Positions 8,561 through 16,017 of a stretch of DNA of 50,893 bases are shown here, piece after piece. The stretch's first letter is position 1, and each line of letters opens with the position of its first letter. A program made the translations under genes and the position numbers. The stretch covers positions 1 to 50,893 of the forward strand of contig NZ_NRRV01000036.1 of assembly GCF_016583825.1 (NCBI RefSeq), read 5' to 3'. The notes beneath the pieces are model-generated. The model was not told the DNA's origin. It ran no database searches and was given only the letters and a program-made list of their open reading frames with translations. The stretch is from Thiohalocapsa halophila (lineage in GTDB: Bacteria; Pseudomonadota; Gammaproteobacteria; Chromatiales; Chromatiaceae).

Positions 8561-10024
8561 TTAGCCGTTCGCCGGCGCCGGTGACGGCAGCTCCACACGG
8601 GCGCGGAAGCCGCCCAAGTCCGAGGAGCGCCCGAGCCGGAGGCTGCCGCCGTAGGACTCGGCGATCTCGCGGGCGATGGCGAGGCCCAGGCCGTGGCCGT
8701 CGACTTGCTCGTCCAGGCGCTCGCCGCGGCGGGCGATACGGGCGAGCTCGGCATCGTCACAGCCGGGGCCGTCGTCCTCCACCACCATCCGCAGCCCCGT
8801 GCCGGCATCCGCGGGCGCCAGGGTGCAGCGCACTTGGCTGTCGGCCCACTTGCAGGCGTTGTCCAGCAGGGTGCCGAGGATCTCCAGCAGGTCCTCCCGG
8901 TCCAGGGCAACGGGGCCCGCGAGCCGGTTGCGGCAGTCGATGTCGAGCGCCTTGTCCCGGTACATAGCGAGCAGCAGGCGCTTCAGGTCCGGCAGCTCCC
9001 GCTCCGGGTCGAAGACAGAGCCGGCCCGGGCCCGGCCGGCAATGCGCGCGCGCTTGAGCTCGCGCTCCACCAGGGCCGTGATGTGCTCCACCTCTGCGGC
9101 ACAGACGCGCCGCGGGCTGTCGGCGGGCTCCGGCTCGGCTGCGGCGTCCGTCGGCGCCCGCAGCTGCTGGCGCATCAGGCTGAGCGGCCCCTTCAGTGCG
9201 TGCGCCAGATTGCCGGCGGCGTTGCGCGAGCGCGTGAGTCGCTGCTCGTAGACGGCGAGCAGGCCGTTCAACTTGCTCACCAGGGGCAGGATCTCCGCCG
9301 GCACCTGCTCGGTGAGGCGGCTGGTGGCGCCGCGCTCCAGGGCGTCGATGTCATCGTACACGGGTGCAAGCCGGCGGAAGGAGCGGCGCAGGATCACCCG
9401 CTGCAGCACCAGCATCGCCAGTAGGCCGACGACGGCGAGCACCGCGAACAGCCGCTCGTAGCCCCGCAGCGTGCCGAGCAATGCGCTCAGGTCCTCGGCG
9501 ACGGCGATGGTGACCGGCCCCTGCGCCACCCGGTAGCCCGCGGCGCGCACCAGCAGCGGCTGCTCAGCGGGGCCGTCCGTGTGCCAGGTGCGCACCTCGC
9601 CCACCGATACCGGCGCCACGTCCAGGTCTTGGTCCCACAGCGAGCGCGAGCGCACGGCGTTCCCGTGGGTCAGCACTTTGAAGTAATGCCCGGAGAAGGG
9701 CTGGCGGTAGACGGGCAGCAGGTGGTGGGCGGCGCGCTCCACGTCACCGATGTGCTCTAGGCGCCCGAGCAGCGCCTGGGTGTCGTGCTCCAGCCGGGAG
9801 AGCACATAGGCGTCGGTGGTGCGGTGCAGGGCCGCATGGCCGAGCCACCAGGCGGCACCGATCAGCAGCGCCAGGCTCAGGCCGAGGCCCAGGCTCAGGC
9901 GGTTCTCCAGCGAATCGCCGGGGGTGAAGCCAAGCCGGCGGGGGACGGCGGCGAGCCACCGGCGCAGCGTCTGAGGCTCGGCGCCCTCGCCCGCCCGCGC
10001 ATCAGAGACGGGACGGAAAGACAT
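8561..10024 (-). CDS. two-component sensor histidine kinase
   Basis: The start at 10024 overlaps the response-regulator 3' end by 23 bp, and gives 487 residues. TM1 is at about 42-63 and TM2 at about 191-212, enclosing a periplasmic sensor of roughly 125 residues; then HAMP-like linker, dimerisation domain with the phospho-acceptor in N-L-A-H-A-L-K-G-P-L (H275), and an HATPase domain with N-box (D-N-A-C-K-W), G1 (E-D-D-G-P-G) and G2 (G-H-G-L-G-L-A-I-A) motifs. The ALKGPL H-box variant is common in PhoQ/QseC-like kinases. It pairs with the upstream regulator. The signal is unknown; the neighbouring PepSY and metal-efflux genes make a divalent cation or envelope stress plausible. Confidence 0.95.
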   Translation of the reverse strand: MSFRPVSDARAGEGAEPQTLRRWLAAVPRRLGFTPGDSLENRLSLGLGLSLALLIGAAWWLGHAALHRTTDAYVLSRLEHDTQALLGRLEHIGDVERAAHHLLPVYRQPFSGHYFKVLTHGNAVRSRSLWDQDLDVAPVSVGEVRTWHTDGPAEQPLLVRAAGYRVAQGPVTIAVAEDLSALLGTLRGYERLFAVLAVVGLLAMLVLQRVILRRSFRRLAPVYDDIDALERGATSRLTEQVPAEILPLVSKLNGLLAVYEQRLTRSRNAAGNLAHALKGPLSLMRQQLRAPTDAAAEPEPADSPRRVCAAEVEHITALVERELKRARIAGRARAGSVFDPERELPDLKRLLLAMYRDKALDIDCRNRLAGPVALDREDLLEILGTLLDNACKWADSQVRCTLAPADAGTGLRMVVEDDGPGCDDAELARIARRGERLDEQVDGHGLGLAIAREIAESYGGSLRLGRSSDLGGFRARVELPSPAPANG

Positions 10025-10667
10025 AGCCCTGCCCGCGCTGAGTGCGCAGATGGTGCTGACCGAGCTTGGCCCGGAGCCGGCGCACATAAACCTCGATGGT
10101 GTTGCCGCCGGGCTCGGCGTGCTGATCGTAGACGTGATCGGTGAGCCAATCTTTGGACAGTACCTTGTCCGGGTTGCGCATGAAGGCACGCAGCAGCCGG
10201 AACTCGGTGCCGGTCAGGCTGCACTCACTGCCGTCCGCCCGCAGCACGCACTGGCGGTCCTCGTCCAGCGTGAGCCCGGCGACGCACAGCCGCGTGCTCG
10301 CCTGACCGCCGCTGCGGCGGGTGAGCGCTTGCAGCCGCGCGATCAGCTCCTGCACGTGGAAGGGCTTGCCCAGGTAGTCGTCGGCGCCCGCGCGCAGGCC
10401 GTCTACCCGCTCGTGCCAGGCATCGCGGGCGGTGAGGATGAGCACGGGCGTGCGCATGTCCGCGGCACGCCACTCAGCGAGCACATCGAGCCCGAGCTTA
10501 CCCGGCAGCCCCAGGTCCAGCACGATGACGTCATAGGGCTGCTCGGTACCGAGGAAGGCGCCGTCCACGCCGTCCTTAGCCCAGTCCACAGCATAGCCGG
10601 CGCCGGCCAGGTCGCGGCGCAGGCTGCGGGCCAGCTCGGTATCGTCTTCGATGAGCAGTAGGCGCAT
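10002..10667 (-). CDS. two-component response regulator, OmpR/PhoB family
   Basis: The start at 10667 gives a standard 221-residue regulator beginning M-R-L-L-L-I-E-D-D. The receiver domain (1-115) has acidic E7/D8/D9, phospho-acceptor D51 in V-L-D-L-G-L-P-G, T79-region L-T-A-R-D, and the K of G-K-P-F. The C-terminal winged helix (about 130-221) has the T-x-x-E-F-R-L-L and G-N-T-I-E-V-Y-V-R-R-L-R-x-K signatures. It overlaps the kinase gene, so the two are co-translated. Candidate DNA boxes of the type this class binds occur at 554-570 and 7678-7694. Confidence 0.96.
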   Translation of the reverse strand: MRLLLIEDDTELARSLRRDLAGAGYAVDWAKDGVDGAFLGTEQPYDVIVLDLGLPGKLGLDVLAEWRAADMRTPVLILTARDAWHERVDGLRAGADDYLGKPFHVQELIARLQALTRRSGGQASTRLCVAGLTLDEDRQCVLRADGSECSLTGTEFRLLRAFMRNPDKVLSKDWLTDHVYDQHAEPGGNTIEVYVRRLRAKLGQHHLRTQRGQGYVFPSRL

Positions 10668-10758
10668 GACGGCGGTCGTGGTGAGCGGAAGGTGTGAGCG
10701 CGGAGGACGCTTGGCGTTGCGGCGCGCTGGCGGCGGTGTCGGGCATGGCCGCGGCGGC

Positions 10759-11115
10759 TCAGTCGTCGTCCGGCTCCACCTCGACGAGCTTGCCGGTGGT
10801 CGCATTGAATTCCACCTCCCAGAGCCGACCGTCCGCGTCCAGCACCTCGATTTCGTAGACGTGCGCGTCGTGCTCGCGCTCATAGTGCAGCTCCAGCTCG
10901 ATGAGTGTGCCCGGTTTGGCCGCGCGCACCAACGGCAGGATCTCTTCCAGCGGCAGGATGGCGCCCTCCTGCACCAGCCGGCGGGCGCGGTCGGCGTCCG
11001 AGTCGGCCTGCGCCGGGGTCAGACAGCAGCCCGCCACCAGCACGGCCATGGCGGCGCGCGCTAGGCTGCGCATGGGCCGGGGGCTGGGCTGACGGCGATT
11101 GGGGCAATGCGGCAT
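10759..11115 (-). CDS. exported PepSY-domain protein upstream of the two-component genes
   Basis: The start is placed at 11115 because AGGGACC precedes it; an in-frame ATG at 11073 is an alternative. The product has an N-terminal basic region and hydrophobic core ending A-Q-A, then a PepSY-like domain (about 45-115): a helix L-E-E-I-L-P-L-V followed by paired strands, E-L-E-L-H-Y-E-R-E and V-Y-E-I-E-V-L-D-A-D-G-x-L-W-E-V-E-F, ending in an acidic tail. It lies 91 bp upstream of the response regulator in the same direction, an arrangement seen often for PepSY proteins, and may feed back on the periplasmic sensor; that role is inference. Confidence 0.83.
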   Translation of the reverse strand: MPHCPNRRQPSPRPMRSLARAAMAVLVAGCCLTPAQADSDADRARRLVQEGAILPLEEILPLVRAAKPGTLIELELHYEREHDAHVYEIEVLDADGRLWEVEFNATTGKLVEVEPDDD

Positions 11116-11330
11116 CTTGGTCCCTGGGGGCTCATTGATGGTGCAATGGGCATAAGATAACGCGGCAGGCAGATCATGACGGCACCGACCGACTGCACCA
11201 CGCCCCAGTGAATCGCCATGGTCCCGGCGCATGCGCTAAGCTGTTGGCGCAGAGATCCTGCACCGCAGGTCGTGCCAACATACCCGCAACCTTCTCGAGC
11301 GCCCATCGCCACGCGCTTAGATCGTACCCC

Positions 11331-11903
11331 ATGACCGACGCCGTCCGAGAGACCGTCAGCCCGCACGCCCACCGCTGGACCCGGGCCGAGTACGAGCGCA
11401 TCGTCGAGGTCGGCGGCTTCGGCGCGCAGGCGCGCCTGGAGCTGCTCGATGGAGACATCGTGGACATGAGCCCGCAGAAAAGCGCTCACGCCAGTGCGGC
11501 GGATCTGACTGAAGCCGTGCTGCGGGCCTGCACCTTCGCGAACGCCTATGTGCGCACACAAAAACCGCTGGCCATCGACGACATATCGGAGCCCGAGCCG
11601 GATATCGCCGTCGTCCCGGGGTCGCCGCGGGACTACGCCCAAGCCCATCCCACCAGCGCGCTGCTTGTCATCGAGATCGCCGACAGCAGCCTTACCTACG
11701 ACCGCGAGCGCAAGGCCCGCGTCTACGCCCGCAACGGCATCGCCGACTACTGGATCCTGAATCTCCGGGACGGGGTGCTGGAGATTCACCGGGCGCCGCA
11801 GGACGATGCCTATCGGCGTATCGACACCCTCGACCCGGGGCAGCAGATCAGCCCGCTCGCGGCGCCCGCGTGCGTCGTGGGGGTGGCGGAGATCCTGCCC
11901 TGA
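11331..11903 (+). CDS. Uma2 family (DUF820) PD-(D/E)XK nuclease-like protein
   Basis: The start at 11331 gives a 190-residue protein of normal family length. It has the family motifs in order: an E-L-L-D-G-D-I-V-D-M strand near residues 36-46, E-P-x-P-D-I-A-V-V near 84-92, and L-V-I-E-I-A-D-S-S-L-x-Y-D near 109-121, followed by K and Y-A-x-x-G-I-x-D-Y-W-I-L. The D and E-x-A/x-K residues form a restriction-endonuclease-like active site. Uma2 proteins are abundant in cyanobacteria and environmental proteobacteria; their biological role is not established. It stands alone, convergent with the BLUF gene. Confidence 0.9.
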   Translation: MTDAVRETVSPHAHRWTRAEYERIVEVGGFGAQARLELLDGDIVDMSPQKSAHASAADLTEAVLRACTFANAYVRTQKPLAIDDISEPEPDIAVVPGSPRDYAQAHPTSALLVIEIADSSLTYDRERKARVYARNGIADYWILNLRDGVLEIHRAPQDDAYRRIDTLDPGQQISPLAAPACVVGVAEILP

Positions 11904-12144
11904 GCACGGCCCACGGCGCCAGCGAGCAGCGGCCCGTCGCCCGCAGCCCATCGCCGGCAGTCCGACAAGCCGTCGGGTGACTCGGCAAGGCGCGGCGGCG
12001 GGTCGCCGCGGCAGCACCCTGGCCGCCTGAGCTTGGGCCCGCCCGCCGGCGTCCGCCATCGCCGCCAGCCATCTCCAGCCGGCCGTCCCCGCGAGCCCTC
12101 CCCGCCAGGCGCAGCTATCGGCAGGTCAGGGCGCCGCTAGTAGG

Positions 12145-12576
12145 CTACAGCTCCCGCGCCGGATCCAGCCCGCGCTCGCGCACATTGCGCAGGATGGCCT
12201 TCGCCCGGCCCATGGCCTCCACCATCGGCCGCAGCCCCTGCGCGGAGCCGTCGGGGTTCGGGAACTCCAGCCATTCGCTGTCTGGCAGCGCCTGAAAGCC
12301 CATGGTCCAGTCCGGACACTCGCGCGCTTCGGCATGCTCCTCGTAGACCAGGGTCACGTCGCGGTGGCGCTCGTCCTTGGCGATCAGGTCGTACAGCGCG
12401 CGCACTGCGGACTCCTCGCCTTCGAGCAGCTGGATGAACTGATCGCCGCTGTAGAGCAACAGACCGGTAATGCCGAGCTCCTCGTTCTTGCGGCGGGAGA
12501 CACTGAGCAGGTCCACCAGGTCCTCGCGCTGCATGTCGCGGGTGGCGGTGCTGAGGTAGCAGAGTTGGAAGATCAT
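12145..12576 (-). CDS. BLUF-domain blue-light photoreceptor, stand-alone
   Basis: A 143-residue protein whose first 95 residues form a complete BLUF flavin-binding domain. The residues that make the photocycle are present at the canonical spacing: Tyr7, Asn31, Gln49, Trp90 and Met92, along with G-I-T-G-L-L-L-Y and F-I-Q-L-L-E-G-E. The remaining 45 residues are helical and carry no recognisable output domain, so it is a short BLUF protein that must signal through a partner. No EAL, cyclase or regulator gene adjoins it. Blue-light sensing would fit a phototrophic or surface-water lifestyle, but short BLUF proteins also occur in non-phototrophs. Confidence 0.93.
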   Translation of the reverse strand: MIFQLCYLSTATRDMQREDLVDLLSVSRRKNEELGITGLLLYSGDQFIQLLEGEESAVRALYDLIAKDERHRDVTLVYEEHAEARECPDWTMGFQALPDSEWLEFPNPDGSAQGLRPMVEAMGRAKAILRNVRERGLDPAREL

Positions 12577-12927
12577 CGCGGGGGTTCTGGGTTGGTGTGC
12601 GTTGTCACGTGATCGAACAGCCCGGCCGACGCAAAGCCGGGCACGGGCGCTCGCCGGCCGCGGTTTGCGGGGCCGGATGCGCGGCGGAGGGTGGCCTTCC
12701 AGGTCGGGCCACCGGCAGGCTGGACACTACACAAGGCGATGGCCGCGGACAACGGCCGCAGATGGCGGGCGGGACAGCTCACCTCTCACAGGAGCCTGAC
12801 ACGGGGGCCTCTCAAGGCGGGGTTCAGACTGAACGGTCGCCGTGATCAACGCCAGAGACCTGCCCGGACAGCCGGGCAGGCCCGCGGGAGATACCGTATC
12901 AGTCCGCGCCCGGCGCTGCCGCTGCGC
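12577..12927. other. intergenic stretch between BLUF and thiolase genes
   Basis: No gene is supported. At 12859-12880 there is a 9-bp perfect stem (CCTGCCCGG/CCGGGCAGG, 4-base loop) just downstream of the thiolase stop on the minus strand. It lacks a T-run on either side, so it is at best a weak or Rho-assisted terminator. Confidence 0.4.
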
Positions 12928-14115
12928 TCAGAGCCGCTCGAAGATGGCCGCGATGCCCTGGCCGCCGCCGATGCACATGGACACGAGCCCGTAACGACCA
13001 CCGGAGCGCGTGAGCTCGTGCAGCGCCTTGACGGTGAGGATGGCACCGGTGGCGCCGATGGGATGCCCGAGCGAGATACCGCTGCCGTTGGGGTTGGTGC
13101 GGTTCATGGGCAGGTCCAGGTCCTTCATCACCCCCAGCGCCTGGGCCGCGAAGGCCTCGTTCAGCTCGATCAGGTCCATGTCCGCGATGCCGAGCCCGGC
13201 CCGGTCCAGCACCTTGCGGATCGCCGGCGTCGGGCCGATGCCCATGACCTTCGGGTCCACGCCGGAGTGGGCATAGGCCACCAGCCGCATGGCCGGCTTC
13301 AGGCCCTTGGCCTCGGCGGCCTTGCGCTCCATCAGCACCACCGCGGCGGCGGCGTCGTTGATGCCGGAGGCATTGCCGGCGGTGACCGTGCCGTCCTTCT
13401 TGAACACCGTGCGCAGCTTGGCCATGCCCTCCACCGTGGCGTCGGCGCGCACGTGCTCGTCGGTGTCGAACACGGTCACGCCTTTGCGGGTCTTCAGCTC
13501 CACGGGCAGGATCTGGTCCTTGAAGCGCCCATCGGCGATGGCGGCGGCGGCGCGCTTATGGCTTTCCACCGCCAGGGCGTCCTGCTCCTCCCGCGTGATG
13601 CCCCATTGCTCGGCGATGTTCTCGGCGGTGACGCCCATGTGGCAGGCATCGAAGGGGTCGGACAGGGCGCCGGTCATGGGGTCGATGAGCTTGCCGTCGC
13701 CCATGCGCTGGCCCCAGCGGGCGCCCGGCAGCCAGTAGGCGGAGCGGCTCATGTTCTCGGCGCCGCCGGCCACTGCCGAGTCGCAGTCGCCCACCATGAT
13801 GGCCTGGCTGGCCAGTACGATGGACTGGAGACCGCTGCCGCACAGGCGGTTCACGGTGAAGGCCGGTGTCTCGATGGGCAGGCCGCCGTTCAGCGCCGCA
13901 TAGCGGCTGATGTACATGTCACGGACCTCGCCGTGGATGACATTGCCGATGGCGACGTGCCCGATCTCCGCAGGCTCCACTCCGGAGCGCGCCACCGACT
14001 CCCGCACCACCGACGCCGCCAGGTCGACCGTCGGCATATCCTTGAGCGCGCCGCCGTAGTCGCCGATGGCCGTGCGAACGCCGCTCAAAACTACCACTTC
14101 TCGAATGTCGGACAT
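12928..14115 (-). CDS. acetyl-CoA C-acyltransferase (thiolase)
   Basis: The start at 14115 has GGAGGAGATCACA directly upstream, better than an in-frame ATG 15 bp earlier. At 395 residues it is a full-length thiolase. The catalytic triad is complete: nucleophile Cys92 in N-R-L-C-G-S-G, His351 in G-H-P-I-G-A-T-G-A, and Cys381 in C-I-G-G-G-Q-G; G-A-x-N-M-S marks the substrate region. The enzyme condenses two acetyl-CoA or cleaves 3-ketoacyl-CoA. No phaB, fadB or other pathway partner is adjacent, so biosynthetic (PHB/mevalonate-like) versus degradative use cannot be decided, although the length and G-V-D-P-K-V-M-G-I-G-P motif fit acetyl-CoA acetyltransferases. Confidence 0.95.
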   Translation of the reverse strand: MSDIREVVVLSGVRTAIGDYGGALKDMPTVDLAASVVRESVARSGVEPAEIGHVAIGNVIHGEVRDMYISRYAALNGGLPIETPAFTVNRLCGSGLQSIVLASQAIMVGDCDSAVAGGAENMSRSAYWLPGARWGQRMGDGKLIDPMTGALSDPFDACHMGVTAENIAEQWGITREEQDALAVESHKRAAAAIADGRFKDQILPVELKTRKGVTVFDTDEHVRADATVEGMAKLRTVFKKDGTVTAGNASGINDAAAAVVLMERKAAEAKGLKPAMRLVAYAHSGVDPKVMGIGPTPAIRKVLDRAGLGIADMDLIELNEAFAAQALGVMKDLDLPMNRTNPNGSGISLGHPIGATGAILTVKALHELTRSGGRYGLVSMCIGGGQGIAAIFERL

Positions 14116-14487
14116 TGTGATCTCCTCCAAACCCGCTTTGGTTGTCGTTGGGCAGTCAGCCCCGCCGGCCGCGGAGCGCGGTGCCGGGGACTCTTGGTGA
14201 GCCCGGGTGCGGCCGGCGGCTCAGCGTGCCTGGTTGGGCCCGTCTGCGCAATCCGCGTGATTGGGGGATTTCTATCGCAGGGGCGCTTCGCGCGCGAGCC
14301 CGAGCACGGTCTGCGCGCCGACCTGAGCCCAATAGCCGGGCCCCTGCGCGCGTGGAGGCGGGGGGCGACTGCCAATCCGGGGCTTGGAGACGCCCTCGGT
14401 TAGCGCGCAGGATGACAAGTCCCGCCCTCCGGAAGGGCGCTCGGTTCCGGCACTCTGATCAAGCCAAGTCTTGGGCATTGGGGGTCG
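14116..14487. other. intergenic stretch, no gene seen
   Basis: The region between the thiolase start and the end of the membrane-protein gene holds no frame with protein-like composition or a ribosome-binding site. It must include the thiolase promoter, but no clear -35/-10 pair was recognised. Confidence 0.4.
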
Positions 14488-15999
14488 TCAGTGCCTCGGC
14501 TCACGGATGAACACCACGCGCTTACCATCCGCCGACAGCGACGGTTGTCCGCAGGCATCGCCCCGGCACTCGCTGACGTTGTGCGTCTCGCCGGCAACGG
14601 TAAGAAAGACATCGAAGCCCTGGCCGGATACGGGCCGATCCACCTGCAATGTCCGCCCGCCGGTGTAGCTGCGGCTTTCCTGCAGCAGGGTCGCGAGCAG
14701 CACTTGGTCCCGTGTGTCCGCTGGCCGGCTCTTGAGGGTGCCATCGGGCAGCAGCGTGGCGAGCTGGGGCACCCCCTCGGCATCCACCCTGATGCCCAGC
14801 AGGGTACCGTCCGGCGCGACGCCGACGAGCTTGTGCCAATGGATGCCCGCGGGTCCGAGCGGCTGCGGCTCGCCCGTGGTCATCTCCACTGCTCTCTGCC
14901 CTTGGATCGCGAAGATACGCTGGCGGCCGGCCACGGGCCAGGCAAGGTCGTCGGCAGCGCCGAGCCGGCGCGGCGTGCCGGTGCTGCCGTGATCCCGCAG
15001 CTCGACAACCCAAAGCTGACCCGCCTCGATACCGCTGTCACCGAGGGAGCTAATCTTCTCGAGCGTCAACTGCAGCTGCGCCAGCAGCCGCTCGAGCCAG
15101 CCCCGGCTCGCCGTCTCGGCGCCCTGCCCGCTGTCTGTGGTCGTGCCGTCTGTCATGGGATCTTCCGCCTGCGTTGCCGCCATCAGCGCCACCGCCGGCC
15201 CCGGGAGCAGGGCTGCATTGAATTCGGCGAGCGGCATGATGCGGCGCACGCCCACCCCGTTCAGGGCCTCCCGCTGCACCGTCGTCAGCAGTCGGGCGCC
15301 GTTGGCGTCGCGGCCGAGCAGGATGGCGCTGTCCGGGGTGCCGTCCACCACCGCCACCGGCGGTACCAGCGCCGCCGCTGCACTCGGCACACCGTCCAGC
15401 AGGCGCACGTTGCGGTCCGCAAAGAAGGCGCCGTGCTGAATGGGCAGCAGGAAGGCGAGCGCCGCCAGCAGCAGCCCGAGGAGCCAGTCCAGAGGCTCCA
15501 GCGTCGCGCCCCACCGACCGTGGAGCCAAAGCAGCGTGGCGCAGAAGAGGGTCAGCGTGAGCACACTCAGTCCCAGGCGCCGCGCAGGCGCAAGGCCCAG
15601 CACCGCCTTGTCCCAGCCGCTGTAGTTCTCGGGCGGAATCAGGAGTACGCCGGTGGCGGCCAGACTCTGCACGATGATCCAAAGCACCGCGACAGTCAGC
15701 AGGCCGACGCCGACCCAGTCGACGATCTGCTGCGGCGGCGACCAGAACGTCTTGGCCGAGAGCAAGCCCCAGCGCAGCAGAAACACCACAGGCATTGCCG
15801 CCAGCAGCAGCAACAGCGTGACGAACAGAAAGCGGAAGCCGGCGAAGACATAGGCCGCGTCCACCAGCGCGAACACCGGATCGCTCCCCAGCGCGAAGGC
15901 CCGGGCGCGCATGGCGAGATAGCCGGTGATGTAGCCGAGCACGGAGGCCGTGCCGAGGACCGTCGCCAGCTGCTTCGCGATATCTGGGATGTTCACCAC
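14488..15999 (-). CDS. polytopic membrane protein with extracytoplasmic beta-repeat domain, unknown function
   Basis: A 503-residue protein I do not assign to a named family. The N-terminal part has about five hydrophobic segments (near 13-32, 50-74, 95-121, 140-158 and 167-190). A large soluble region follows (about 200-503) with repeated short strands such as L-W-V-V-E-L, R-I-F-A-I-Q-G, H-K-L-V-G-V-A-P-D-G-T-L-L-G-I and the closing P-S-L-S-A-D-G-K-R-V-V-F-I-R-E-P. The last motif is the signature strand of TolB/PD40 propeller blades, so this domain is probably a partial beta-propeller. The gene starts 18 bp after the CHAT protease gene, so the two form an operon. It may anchor or be acted on by that protease; this is inference. 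Confidence 0.7.
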   Translation of the reverse strand: MVNIPDIAKQLATVLGTASVLGYITGYLAMRARAFALGSDPVFALVDAAYVFAGFRFLFVTLLLLLAAMPVVFLLRWGLLSAKTFWSPPQQIVDWVGVGLLTVAVLWIIVQSLAATGVLLIPPENYSGWDKAVLGLAPARRLGLSVLTLTLFCATLLWLHGRWGATLEPLDWLLGLLLAALAFLLPIQHGAFFADRNVRLLDGVPSAAAALVPPVAVVDGTPDSAILLGRDANGARLLTTVQREALNGVGVRRIMPLAEFNAALLPGPAVALMAATQAEDPMTDGTTTDSGQGAETASRGWLERLLAQLQLTLEKISSLGDSGIEAGQLWVVELRDHGSTGTPRRLGAADDLAWPVAGRQRIFAIQGQRAVEMTTGEPQPLGPAGIHWHKLVGVAPDGTLLGIRVDAEGVPQLATLLPDGTLKSRPADTRDQVLLATLLQESRSYTGGRTLQVDRPVSGQGFDVFLTVAGETHNVSECRGDACGQPSLSADGKRVVFIREPRH

Positions 16000-16017
16000 G
16001 GCATGCCCAATTCCGGC

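Noticed and set aside
12859..12880. Strong intrinsic terminator after the thiolase gene
   Set aside because: The 9-bp stem is good but neither side has a T-run, so it is noted only as a hairpin in the intergenic entry.
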